Assembly (NCBI RefSeq): GCF_900156465.1
Contig: NZ_LT707064.1
Coordinates: 1,152,001-1,216,000 of the forward strand
Direction of reading: 5' to 3'
Source: Pseudomonas sp. 7SR1
GTDB lineage: Bacteria; Pseudomonadota; Gammaproteobacteria; Pseudomonadales; Pseudomonadaceae
Length of the DNA: 64,000 nucleotides
In this document: positions 1 through 8,934 of the stretch, piece after piece
How positions within the stretch are numbered: position 1 is the first letter of the stretch
How the letters are laid out: each line of letters opens with the position of its first letter
Notes under the pieces: model-generated
What the model saw: the letters and a program-made list of their open reading frames with translations, nothing else
What the model was told of the DNA's origin: nothing
The model's database searches: none
Program-made: the position numbers and the translations under genes

Positions 1-110
1 ATTTCCTTGCACGCACGCGCCACCACTTCGATCAAAAAGCGCAGATCGGCAGGGGTGTTGTTGCTGCGGGTCTGCTCAATCAAATAGCGACTCAAGGTAA
101 CGCGGGACAT
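1..110 (-). CDS. fbp: Fructose-1,6-bisphosphatase class I, N-terminus only
   Basis: Only the first 36 or so codons lie in the window; the gene runs off the left edge. The protein begins [16 protein letters not shown] and continues through [18 protein letters not shown], which I recognise as the start of Pseudomonas class I fructose-1,6-bisphosphatase. The enzyme removes the C1 phosphate from fructose-1,6-bisphosphate in gluconeogenesis. The active-site residues are outside the window, so the call rests on the N-terminus and on the neighbourhood (glycogen phosphorylase nearby, and fbp upstream of the typA/glnA region as remembered from P. aeruginosa). Confidence 0.85.
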
Positions 111-254
111 GGACGGCTCCGAAGAATAGGGGGCGGAAAAACCTGCGCAGTTTAGCGCGAGTCGGGACTTAATTCCTCCTATGAGACGGGGAATGGAGGA
201 TTGAGTTCACGGGGTGGCGGCTCGCTTGGATATTTCTGACGATTGAGAGAACGC

Positions 255-336
255 CATCGCGAGCGAGCTCGCTCCCACAGTTGACTGAGTTGTTTCGACG
301 AACGCGGTCTATTGTGGGAGCGAGCTTGCTCGCGAT
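255..336. repeat. REP element pair
   Basis: Two inverted REP units flank about 31 bp. The left unit is at 255-281 (ATCGCGAGCGAGCTCGCTCC) and the right unit at 313-336 (GGGAGCGAGCTTGCTCGC). They lie between the 5' end of fbp and the 3' end of the DUF3999 gene. Such pairs fold into hairpins in RNA and are dispersed in intergenic DNA of fluorescent pseudomonads. Confidence 0.85.
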
Positions 337-345
337 CAACGCACC

Positions 346-1722
346 TCAGCTCTTGACCGGCGGTTTGCGCAGCAGACTGAAGGCCATCGCCGCGAGGAAC
401 AATACACTGAGCAGCAACACCGCCCACAGGCCGATCTTCTTCCAGTTGGTCTCGACCGGGGCCGGGGTGGTCGCGGTTGCAGCGGCGGGGATGGCGCGGA
501 CCGTGCCATTCACCGTTGCCGTCCCCAGGGTCGCCAGGCGCGCGGGACGGTAATCCGGCACCAGTGTCGTCAAGGGCAGGTTGGCCGCCTTCACGGTGGC
601 ACTGCCCAGCGCCAGACTGAAGGGACCTTCTCCACGCGCCAGGAACACCACCTGACTGGGGCGCACCGCAAAGCGCAACGCCGGTGCCTTGTCGCCCAGG
701 CCACCGCCGCGCTCATCGACTGTCAGCTTCAATTGCTGAACGGTCTGGCCGTCGAGCTGCAGTTGGTCCTGCACCACATCCTGGCCGTTCTGGGTCAGGC
801 GATACAGCAAGCCACTGCCCAGCGGCTGCCACGGATGGCTGCTCTCGCGCCGACCGGCCAGGATCACCGGCGCCAGGCTGTTGGCCTGGCTCAGTTCCAC
901 CTGCACTTGTTCGATGTCCAGTCCCATGGGCAACTGCCAGGTATATTCACCGGCCTTGGCAGTGCTGCCGGCCAGCGGTTGCGACCAGGCCAAGGGCAGC
1001 GGCAGGTTTTCCTGGCGGGTGCTTTGCAACTGCGCCGAGGTCAGCACCGGGGCCGATGACGGCGACTCCCACAGCAATCGCAGGTAACGGGCCGATTGCC
1101 CCGGCAGGCTCACCTCATGCTGCTCGACCCGCTCATCGGCGAAGGTCAATCGTGCCACTTGGCCTTCGCCCCATGATTGCCAGTTCTGCAGATCGTCGCT
1201 GGCCTCGATGGTGAACCGCTGGAAGCCGTCGCGCTCACTGGTCCAGTCCAGGATCAGTTGCTGCAGGGGCGCCTTGATCGCGCTGGCGTCCAACAGCCAG
1301 CCGCGCAGTTCCTCCTCCCCTGCTTCGAGGCGGCTGGACGGCTGGACTTCCACCAGCGTGCCATTGGCGTTCGATTGCACCCGCACGCTGGGCGCACGCT
1401 CGTTGTCATCGGCGGCGTTGTACAGGGGAAACCACTTCACCTCGGTCAGGGTCCGGTTTTCCCGGCTCTGGGCGGTTTCGCGAACCAGGGCATAAGCCTG
1501 GGCCTGCCCGGCCGCGTTGAATACCCGCAGGTCGCTCAGGTCGGTCTGGCGCGCCTGCAACTGGACCTCCAGGGGCAACGGAAGACGATACCAAGGGCCC
1601 TCACCGCTCAAGGCCAGTGGCACCTGGTGGGCGAAGTCCGCTGGCCTCTCCTGGGCCACGACCGACAATGTCGCCCACAACCCCACCACTCCCAGCCCGA
1701 TCCGACTCAACTTGCGACTCAA
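346..1722 (-). CDS. DUF3999 family membrane-anchored periplasmic protein
   Basis: This 458-residue protein has an N-terminal signal peptide (a hydrophobic stretch at about residues 7-22 ending SVVAQ), a long beta-rich periplasmic part, and one C-terminal membrane helix (about 430-450, KKIGLWAVLLLSVLFLAAMA) followed by a basic tail. This is the layout of the DUF3999 family. Its start overlaps the end of the upstream DUF2339 gene by 4 bp, so the two are translated from one message and probably work together in the envelope. No catalytic motif is visible and the function is unknown. The family call is from recall of this conserved Pseudomonas pair. Confidence 0.8.
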   Translation of the reverse strand: MSRKLSRIGLGVVGLWATLSVVAQERPADFAHQVPLALSGEGPWYRLPLPLEVQLQARQTDLSDLRVFNAAGQAQAYALVRETAQSRENRTLTEVKWFPLYNAADDNERAPSVRVQSNANGTLVEVQPSSRLEAGEEELRGWLLDASAIKAPLQQLILDWTSERDGFQRFTIEASDDLQNWQSWGEGQVARLTFADERVEQHEVSLPGQSARYLRLLWESPSSAPVLTSAQLQSTRQENLPLPLAWSQPLAGSTAKAGEYTWQLPMGLDIEQVQVELSQANSLAPVILAGRRESSHPWQPLGSGLLYRLTQNGQDVVQDQLQLDGQTVQQLKLTVDERGGGLGDKAPALRFAVRPSQVVFLARGEGPFSLALGSATVKAANLPLTTLVPDYRPARLATLGTATVNGTVRAIPAAATATTPAPVETNWKKIGLWAVLLLSVLFLAAMAFSLLRKPPVKS

Positions 1723-4700
1723 GATGACACTCCCCCACTGACAGGCATCGGCGGCTCGGTCGGCGGAACCGTTTCCGGACGCTTGGGCGGCAGTGGCGCG
1801 AAGTAGCCCACTACCAGCAACAGCACACCCACACCGATAAACGACACGATCCGCGCCAGACCGCCACGGTTACTCAATTCGACAAAGAACAGCTTGGCCA
1901 CCACCACGGCAATCAACGCCGCACCGATCAGCCACACCTCGCGCCGATGCCGCAGGTGCCCGCCAATCATCAGGCCCAGGGCGATCAGCGTCCAGACGAT
2001 AGACAAGCCGGCCTGCACGAACATGGATTCGAGCAGCGCATCCAGTTCGAACGGTACGTCCAGCCAATGGTGGGCGCTGCGCATCACCACCGCCGTGAAG
2101 AAAGCGAACAGCGACACCCCGGCGACCAACTGCGCCACCTGCCCGGCATGGGCCCAGCGGATCGCCAGTTGCGCCACTGCGCTGCGGGACCACACGTAGA
2201 CGCCGAACAATGCGAACAGCAGGCCCAGCTCCAGAGGGTTGAGCAGCGGTACATAAGGCAAGGGTTCGGCGGTGCCGTCGCTGAAGGTATTGGCCAGCCA
2301 GAACCAGCCCAGCATCAGCAGGGCCAGGGGCGCCGCCGCGTAGACACGGTATTCGCGCGGCTGGGCCGAGACTGGCCACGGCCAGGCGCGTGGCGCGGCC
2401 ATCAGGACCAGGTACAGGCTCGGCAGAATCGCCCAACCCAGCCAGCGCCAAGCGTTGTACTGCTCGGACAACAACAGCAGGCCGTAACGCAGTTGCAACG
2501 CCAGCACGCCGATCGACAGCCAGCAACCGAGCACATGGGCGGTACTGCGCACCTGGGTCGGCAGCATCGTGGCCAGGCGCTTCAGGGAAAGGAAATGCAC
2601 GCCGAACACCAGCAGCCAGGCCAACCAGCCGTAGTCTGCCGCCGGGTGATAGCGGCTGTGCCAGGTCGCAACCAACACACAGCCCGCCGCAGGGACCAGC
2701 AAGGTGCACAGCAGCCCCAGCGCCGGCCATTTCAAACGCTGCGACAGGACGGTCCATACCGCCACGCTCAGCGCTGCGACGATCAACAGCAGGCTGCCCT
2801 GCAGGTTCGCCGGGGCGAAGCGCAGCACTTCGCTGACCCACGCCAGGGCCCACCAGCCGGCGCCCCAGACCAGCAGCAATTCGGACAGGCGCTGCAAATT
2901 CAAGGCATCGAATGCCGTGCCCGATCGATCCCGCTGCAGCCGCCATGCACCGATCAGCGCCGCCAACCCCAGCACCATTGGCGTCCAGAAGCCACTGTGG
3001 GCCAGAGGGCGCAGATCCTCGGCGTCGAGCGGACCCAGCAAGGCCGGCCCCGCCATCAGGAACGCCGCGCCGCCCACCAGTTGCAACAGCAGGCCGAAGA
3101 CAAAACTCATGCGCTGCTTGAGGTACAGGCTCAGCCAGATGATCAGCAGGCCGCTGGCGGCCCATACCCCGCTCGCCGTCTGCCAGGGCAGGACAAACAG
3201 CACGGCCAGGTTGATCAGCACCAGCCCCGCCAGCAGCACGACCGACAGGCCGCGCAACAACCGGACGTCCCTGCGCACCATGTCGTCGCGGGCCGCCAGC
3301 AACATGCCGCCGATCAACGCCAGACCGATCAGGGAGGCGCTGAGCAAACCGCTCCAGCCGGCATCGAACACCGCCGCCGAGTCCCCTTCGGCGCCGCGCA
3401 GGCGCATCAGGAACAGCGCGCCGCCCAGCAGTTGCACGGCGAACGCCGTGAACAGGAAGCTGCGCGATTGCAGGCGCAGGCCGACGAACAGCGTCACAAG
3501 GCCGGCCAATGCCCAGGCGATGGCGGTACCATGGGTGAAGAAAAACAACGGGGCCAGCAGATAGAGGAAACCCAGGCCCAACACCGCCAGCACCGACTGG
3601 CCCTGGCGCTCCCAGGCGAGGGTGTGCGCAGGATCCGCCTTGCGCAACTGAAGGAAGCTGAACAGCAAGGCGCCACCGATCATCAGGCTGCCCAGCGCAG
3701 GCGCATCGAGCAGGCTGCTTTCGCCAAGGCTGACCTCGCCGAGGAAGGCACGTGCCGCCCCCAGTTGCAGCAACAAGGCAAAGGCCCTGGCCAGTGGTCG
3801 TTGCTGACGCAACCCCAACCAGAAGATCCCGGCGCCTTCCACGGCCCAGGCCGCCGAAGTCCAGCGGGCGTCGAGCCCCAGGGGAATCGCCAGGCTGGCG
3901 AAAATCACCCCCAGGGCCAGGCAGGTTTCAGCCAGCAGCAAGGCTCGCCCGCCCATCAATACCCGCGCCAGCCCCATGTAGATCGCACCCAGGGCCAGGG
4001 CGCTGAACGCCGCGGCGAGCTCCAGGTGCTGCACCAGGGCGTATTGCAGGCCGAAACCCACCAGCGGCGGACCGAACAGCATCGTGCCGTCCACGTAATC
4101 GCCCTTGCGCGCCGACCAGCGCAGCAACGCCTCGCGACTCTCATCCTCAGGCGCGCCTGCGGTTTCCAGCAATTTGCGACGAGTGAACAGCAGGCCGATC
4201 GCCAGGTACATCAGGAAGAACACGATCAGGAACGGCTCGGTACTCCAGAACAGCTCCGGCGTGTAGGAGCGCAGGCCCCAGGCGACACCGATGCCGAAGG
4301 TGCCGACAAAGCCGATCAGGTTGAGCAGGCGCCAGGCCTTGAACCAGGCAATGGCCAGGATGCCGGTGTTGAGCAGGATGAAATAGCTGAATAGCGCAAC
4401 GTGATTGCCACTGCCAGTGGAGGTCAGGATCGGCGCGGCAAAACCACCCAGGGCGGCCGCTGCGGCCAGGCCCATGGCGTTCTGGGTGACCGCCAGGATC
4501 GCCGAGAACACCGTCACCGCCACCAGCAAGCCCAGCGCCGCCTTCGAGTCGAGCAGCGGGTGCAGGCGCATGGCGGCGAACACCGTCAGGTACAGCACCG
4601 CGATGCCGGTGCCCTGGAGCATCAAGGCGTAGTTGCTGTTGCGCTGGCGCAACCACCAGCCGAGGGCCAACAAGCCCAGCGCACTGGCTGCGACGCCGGC

Positions 4701-5354
4701 GTAACGCAGCTCGATCGGCACCACCATGCCTTCGGTGGCATAACGCAGCAGGAACGCCAGGCCGAGGAATAACAGCACCACACCGACCCGCAACACGGTA
4801 TTGCCGCCGAACAGCCAGTTTCGCGCCCCCGCCATGGCCCGCTCGATGAAATTCGGGCCACGGGGCGCAGTGGGTTCAACAACCTTCGTTTCCAGGGTTT
4901 CCTGTCGGCGCGCTTCGCGCCTGGACACCGTTGGCGCCGGACGCCAGAGGTCGTCGGGCAAAGGTTGGCTGGCTTGTGTGCCGGCCATCGCGGGAGTGGG
5001 CGCAAGGTCAGGCGGCAGTTCCCAGACCAGCTCCGGCTCCGGCTCTGGTGTGGGTTGCGTCCGCACTTCGGGTTTCGGCGCCTCGGCCACTACGACCTGC
5101 GGTGCTGGCGTCGGTTCGCTCGGCGCGGCAACGGGGCCACGCTCCAGCAGCGCCAGACGGGCCTCCAGTGTCAGCAGGTTTTTCTGGGCGTCCTGCAGCA
5201 AGCTCTGTTGCTTGGCGGCCTGGGTGCCGAGACGGCTCAGCCGGACACCCTGGGCGATGCCAAGCCCCAGCAACCCGCCTATCAGCGCGTCGGCCAGCGA
5301 CTCATCCACCACCCAGCCCAGTGCCAGGCCCAACAACGTCAAGATCCATTGCAT
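1719..5354 (-). CDS. DUF2339 polytopic membrane protein
   Basis: This is a very large integral membrane protein of 1211 residues. It starts at MQWILTLLGLALGW, and the reading frame stays open 11 codons further upstream without a better start. A short N-terminal helix is followed by a coiled-coil stretch (about 45-85), a Pro/Glu-rich linker (about 85-180), and then hydrophobic segments that continue to the C-terminus, well over 20 in number. This matches the DUF2339 family. It forms a two-gene operon with the DUF3999 gene (4 bp overlap). The function is unknown; an envelope or transport role is inferred from topology only. Confidence 0.85.
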   Translation of the reverse strand: MQWILTLLGLALGWVVDESLADALIGGLLGLGIAQGVRLSRLGTQAAKQQSLLQDAQKNLLTLEARLALLERGPVAAPSEPTPAPQVVVAEAPKPEVRTQPTPEPEPELVWELPPDLAPTPAMAGTQASQPLPDDLWRPAPTVSRREARRQETLETKVVEPTAPRGPNFIERAMAGARNWLFGGNTVLRVGVVLLFLGLAFLLRYATEGMVVPIELRYAGVAASALGLLALGWWLRQRNSNYALMLQGTGIAVLYLTVFAAMRLHPLLDSKAALGLLVAVTVFSAILAVTQNAMGLAAAAALGGFAAPILTSTGSGNHVALFSYFILLNTGILAIAWFKAWRLLNLIGFVGTFGIGVAWGLRSYTPELFWSTEPFLIVFFLMYLAIGLLFTRRKLLETAGAPEDESREALLRWSARKGDYVDGTMLFGPPLVGFGLQYALVQHLELAAAFSALALGAIYMGLARVLMGGRALLLAETCLALGVIFASLAIPLGLDARWTSAAWAVEGAGIFWLGLRQQRPLARAFALLLQLGAARAFLGEVSLGESSLLDAPALGSLMIGGALLFSFLQLRKADPAHTLAWERQGQSVLAVLGLGFLYLLAPLFFFTHGTAIAWALAGLVTLFVGLRLQSRSFLFTAFAVQLLGGALFLMRLRGAEGDSAAVFDAGWSGLLSASLIGLALIGGMLLAARDDMVRRDVRLLRGLSVVLLAGLVLINLAVLFVLPWQTASGVWAASGLLIIWLSLYLKQRMSFVFGLLLQLVGGAAFLMAGPALLGPLDAEDLRPLAHSGFWTPMVLGLAALIGAWRLQRDRSGTAFDALNLQRLSELLLVWGAGWWALAWVSEVLRFAPANLQGSLLLIVAALSVAVWTVLSQRLKWPALGLLCTLLVPAAGCVLVATWHSRYHPAADYGWLAWLLVFGVHFLSLKRLATMLPTQVRSTAHVLGCWLSIGVLALQLRYGLLLLSEQYNAWRWLGWAILPSLYLVLMAAPRAWPWPVSAQPREYRVYAAAPLALLMLGWFWLANTFSDGTAEPLPYVPLLNPLELGLLFALFGVYVWSRSAVAQLAIRWAHAGQVAQLVAGVSLFAFFTAVVMRSAHHWLDVPFELDALLESMFVQAGLSIVWTLIALGLMIGGHLRHRREVWLIGAALIAVVVAKLFFVELSNRGGLARIVSFIGVGVLLLVVGYFAPLPPKRPETVPPTEPPMPVSGGVSS

Positions 5355-5439
5355 GGTCGATATCCCTAAGCGGCCCGTTGCGGGCATGACCGGGGTGATG
5401 CGATGCCTGGATCAGTCTAGTGGAAGGGCACAAACCCTG

Positions 5440-5526
5440 TGGGAGCGAGCTTGCTCGCGATAGCGGCATGACAGACACCATCAGGTTGACTGACACACCG
5501 CTATCGCGAGCAAGCTCGCTCCCACA
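5440..5526. repeat. REP element pair
   Basis: Two inverted REP units (GGGAGCGAGCTTGCTCGC and its complement) flank about 40 bp containing TGACTGACAC. They lie between the DUF2339 start and the glgP 3' end. Confidence 0.9.
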
Positions 5527-5645
5527 TCGGATTGTTATCGCTGCCAATGACTGAGCCCGGCCACACAGCCCGGCGAAACTGGCGCCTAGTATATCGACGA
5601 AGCCCAGCCGCCGTTGGGCTTCGCTCACATTTCTGGAAGCCAGGC

Positions 5646-8096
5646 CTATTCCAGTGCTTTCCAGATATCGGTGGCGTACTCACGGATGGTGCGGTCGGAG
5701 GAGAACCAGCCCATGCGTGCCGTGTTAAGCACTGCCGAGCGCCACCATTGCTTGGAGTCGTGCCAACGCTCCTCGACCTTGGCCTGGGCGTTCCAGTACG
5801 CATCGAAATCGGCGCAGACCAGGAACCGGTCATAGTCCACCAGCGAATCCACCAGCCCGGCGTAGCGCATTGGATCGTCCGGTGAGAACACCCCGCCACG
5901 GATCGCCTGCAAGACGTCGTTGAGACGATGGGATGCGGCGATGTCCGGCGCTGCGCTGAACTCGCCGTTGCGCTTGCGGGCTTCCACCTGCTCGGCTGTC
6001 AGGCCGAAAATGAACATGTGCTCGCCACCCACGCGCTCGTGCATCTCGACGTTGGCGCCGTCCATCGTACCGATGGTCAGCGCGCCATTGAGGCCGAACT
6101 TCATGTTGCTGGTGCCCGACGCCTCGAAACCGGCGGTGGAAATCTGCTCCGACAAGTCCGCCGCCGGGATGATGCTCTCGGCCAGGCTGACGTTGTAGTT
6201 GGGCAGGAATACCACCTTGAGCAGACCGCGCACCGTCGGGTCGTTGTTCACCACCCGGGCGATGTCGTTGGTCAGCTTGATGATCAGCTTGGCCTGGTGA
6301 TAACTGGCGGCGGCCTTGCCGGCGAAGATCTTCACGCGGGGTACCCAGTCCACCTCCGGCTCGGCGCGGATCGCCTGGTACAGCGCCACGGTATGCAGCA
6401 GATTGAGCAACTGACGCTTGTATTCATGGATCCGCTTGACCTGCACGTCGAACATCGCCGACGGGTTCACGGCGATCCCCAACCGCTCGTGGATCAGGTA
6501 CGCCAGGGCCTTCTTGCTGTGCAGGCGCTGCTCGGCGAATTGTTTGCGGAACGCCTGCTTGTCGGCGAACGGCTCCAGCTCGATCAGGCGCTCCTCGGGA
6601 TTGTCGAGCACGCTCGGCCCGAGGGCGTCCACCATCATCGATGTCAGCTCGGCGTTGGCCTGGAACAGCCAGCGGCGGAAGGTGATGCCGTTGGTCTTGT
6701 TGTTGATCCGCTCCGGATAGAGCTTGTGCAACTCCGAGAACACCGTGCTGCGCATCAGTTGCGTGTGCAGCCCGGACACGCCGTTGACGCTATGGGAGCC
6801 GAGGAACGCCAGGTTGCCCATGCGCACACGGCGACCGTTGTCCTCTTCGATCAGCGAAACCGAGCGCAGTACGTCGAAGTCGTGTATGCCCTTGGCCCGC
6901 AACGAGTCGATGTGCTGGGCATTGATCAGATAGATGATCTGCATGTGCCGCGGCAGCATGCGTTCCATCAGGCCCACCGGCCAGGTTTCCAGGGCCTCGG
7001 GCAACAGTGTGTGGTTGGTGTAGGACAGCGTGTCCTGGGTGATCTGCCAGGCCGCATCCCACGCCACGTCATAGACGTCCACCAACTGGCGCATCAGCTC
7101 GGCCACGGCGATGGACGGGTGGGTGTCGTTGAGCTGGATCGCCGCATGGTCGCCCAGGGTCAGCACCGAGGTGTGCATGTTGCGATGACGACGCAGCAGG
7201 TCTTGCAGCGAGGCGGCGACGAAGAAATATTCCTGGCGCAGGCGCAGTTCCTGGCCGGCCTCAGTGCTGTCGGCCGGGTACAGCACCCGGGAAATACTTT
7301 CGGCCCGGGCCACTTCCGCCACCGCGCCCAGGTGGTCGCCGGCGTTGAAGCGTTCCAGGTGCAACTCTTCCATGGCACGGGCGCGCCACAGACGCAGGGT
7401 GTTGACGCTGGCGCCGCGCCAGCCCACCACGGGGGTGTCGTAGGCGATGGCCCGTACGGTTTCTCCCGGGGACCAGACTTGCCGGGTCTTGCCGGTGTCG
7501 TCAGTGACGGTCTCGACACTGCCGCCGAAGCCGATCGTATAAACCACCTCCGGCCGTTCGAACTCCCAGGGGTTGCCGAAATCCAGCCAGTGCTCGGTCT
7601 GCTCCTGCTGCCAGCCGTCCACCACGGCCTGGCGGAACAGGCCGTGCTCATACCGGATGCCATAGCCATGGCCGGCAATACCCAGGGTCGACATGCTTTC
7701 CATGAAGCATGCCGCCAATCGGCCGAGACCGCCGTTGCCGAGCGCCGCGTCGGGCTCGAGCAAACGAATGCGCTCCAGGTCCACGCCCAGCTCGGTCAGG
7801 GCTTCGCGCGCAGTGTCCAGCAGGCCGAGGTTGCTCAGGCTGTCATACAGCAAGCGGCCGATCAAAAATTCCAGGGAGAGGTAATAGACCCGCTTCTGGC
7901 CCTTGCGATAGATCTGTCGCGTATGGTCCATCCAGTGATCGACCATATGGTCGCGGGCGGCGAGGGCAATGGCTTCGAACCAGTCGTGATCAAACGCATG
8001 ATCGGGGTCCTTGCCGACGGCATAAGTGAGTTTGGTCAACACGGCGTCGCGAAACGCAGCGACTTCAGCTTCGCGAACAAGTGGTTCTTGAGTCAT
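5646..8096 (-). CDS. glgP: Glycogen/starch/alpha-glucan phosphorylase
   Basis: GlgP is a PLP-dependent enzyme that releases glucose-1-phosphate from glycogen. The start is set at MTQEPLVREAEV (816 residues), because the upstream in-frame extension is not typical of the family. Family signatures are visible: the N-terminal YYLSLEFLIGRLL segment, GNGGLGRLAACF, QLNDTHPSIAVAEL, the VKRIHEYKRQLLN segment, and the PLP-binding lysine in ASGTSNMKFGLNG (about K666). Length fits bacterial glycogen phosphorylases. It is monocistronic here, with no glycogen synthesis genes in the window; REP elements lie beyond its 3' end. Confidence 0.97.
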   Translation of the reverse strand: MTQEPLVREAEVAAFRDAVLTKLTYAVGKDPDHAFDHDWFEAIALAARDHMVDHWMDHTRQIYRKGQKRVYYLSLEFLIGRLLYDSLSNLGLLDTAREALTELGVDLERIRLLEPDAALGNGGLGRLAACFMESMSTLGIAGHGYGIRYEHGLFRQAVVDGWQQEQTEHWLDFGNPWEFERPEVVYTIGFGGSVETVTDDTGKTRQVWSPGETVRAIAYDTPVVGWRGASVNTLRLWRARAMEELHLERFNAGDHLGAVAEVARAESISRVLYPADSTEAGQELRLRQEYFFVAASLQDLLRRHRNMHTSVLTLGDHAAIQLNDTHPSIAVAELMRQLVDVYDVAWDAAWQITQDTLSYTNHTLLPEALETWPVGLMERMLPRHMQIIYLINAQHIDSLRAKGIHDFDVLRSVSLIEEDNGRRVRMGNLAFLGSHSVNGVSGLHTQLMRSTVFSELHKLYPERINNKTNGITFRRWLFQANAELTSMMVDALGPSVLDNPEERLIELEPFADKQAFRKQFAEQRLHSKKALAYLIHERLGIAVNPSAMFDVQVKRIHEYKRQLLNLLHTVALYQAIRAEPEVDWVPRVKIFAGKAAASYHQAKLIIKLTNDIARVVNNDPTVRGLLKVVFLPNYNVSLAESIIPAADLSEQISTAGFEASGTSNMKFGLNGALTIGTMDGANVEMHERVGGEHMFIFGLTAEQVEARKRNGEFSAAPDIAASHRLNDVLQAIRGGVFSPDDPMRYAGLVDSLVDYDRFLVCADFDAYWNAQAKVEERWHDSKQWWRSAVLNTARMGWFSSDRTIREYATDIWKALE

Positions 8097-8352
8097 GGAA
8101 TTAAGACCTCGAACGGACATGGAATTGTCTGAGCCTAGACGGTCTGACAGACGGTCAAGGCGCTTGGTTCGGTGGTTTTTCCCCAAGTGTCGGAGAATTG
8201 CCGTCAGGGAACTGCCGGATGGACGAATGAATGCAGGGGCCGTGCCGCTGTCGGAAGGGTTTCTTGAAATCGAAAAAAAACGGCGGATGGTCGTTCAAAA
8301 TTTCACCAGTCCCGGTATGATCGCGCGCCCTGACGCATGCTGGTACACCCTG

Positions 8353-8790
8353 ATGATGAAGCCCAACCTGATCGCCGCCGCGGAGATCGACCGACTCGAT
8401 ACCTGGGCCCGGTATTCGGCCCCGATGTGCGGTTCCTGCGTGTCGAGCTGCTGCACACTACCGGTCGAGGTCAAGATCAAGGACCTGATCCGGATCGGCA
8501 TCGTCGATGAGTTCGAACTGGGCGACCCACCGAAGAACATCGCCAAGCGCCTGCAAAAGGAAGGGATCGTCGAGCGCTACAACCAGAAGTCCGAGATTTT
8601 CACGCTCCAGCGCATGAGCAACAACGATTGCCTGTATCTGGACCGTAAAAGCCGCTTGTGCACCATTTACGAGAAGCGCCCGGACACCTGCCGCAACCAT
8701 CCGCGAATTGGGCCACGGCCGGGCTATTGCGCCTACAAACCCAAGGAAGTGGAGCGCGAGCGCAATCCGCGGACGCTGGATCGCTTTTGA
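8353..8790 (+). CDS. YkgJ-family cysteine cluster protein
   Basis: This 145-residue cytoplasmic protein has two groups of cysteines: CGSCVSSCC near residue 20, then C...C...C...C in the NDCLYLDRKSRLC / DTCRNHP / GYCAYKP region. This is the pattern of the UPF0153/YkgJ family, thought to bind zinc or an iron-sulfur cluster. The chosen start is the double Met (MMKPNLIAAAEI); no strong ribosome site precedes it, and an upstream ATG at 8317 in the same frame is a less likely alternative. The exact function is unknown. A bidirectional terminator separates it from the convergent typA. Confidence 0.85.
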   Translation: MMKPNLIAAAEIDRLDTWARYSAPMCGSCVSSCCTLPVEVKIKDLIRIGIVDEFELGDPPKNIAKRLQKEGIVERYNQKSEIFTLQRMSNNDCLYLDRKSRLCTIYEKRPDTCRNHPRIGPRPGYCAYKPKEVERERNPRTLDRF

Positions 8791-8819
8791 TCTGGCGGTT
8801 TGTGGCGCCTGAGCCGCCG

Positions 8820-8842
8820 CTATCGCGAGCAAGCTCGCGATA
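8820..8842. repeat. Single REP unit
   Basis: CTATCGCGAGCAAGCTCGCG is a lone partial REP unit just upstream of the terminator shared by the ykgJ-like gene and typA. Confidence 0.6.
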
Positions 8843-8875
8843 GGGGTCTCAAGGCATCCCACAAATCCCGGGCAC

Positions 8876-8913
8876 AAAAAAACGCCCCCGATCTCACGAC
8901 CGGGGGCGTTTTT
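8876..8913. terminator. Bidirectional rho-independent terminator
   Basis: A perfect 10-bp stem (AACGCCCCCG at 8881-8890 with its complement at 8901-8910) is flanked by A-rich sequence on the left and T-rich sequence on the right. It can therefore stop both the ykgJ-like gene from the left and typA from the right. Confidence 0.9.
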
Positions 8914-8934
8914 CATTCAGCCTGGGCTAGACGA

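Noticed and set aside
1947..4394. Long plus-strand open frame of 815 codons
   Set aside because: It is antisense to the DUF2339 membrane gene. Its Gln/Arg-rich low-complexity translation is what GC-rich hydrophobic genes give on the opposite strand.
5928..8132. Long plus-strand open frame of 734 codons
   Set aside because: It is antisense to glgP, whose conserved motifs prove the minus-strand frame; its composition is unlike a real protein.
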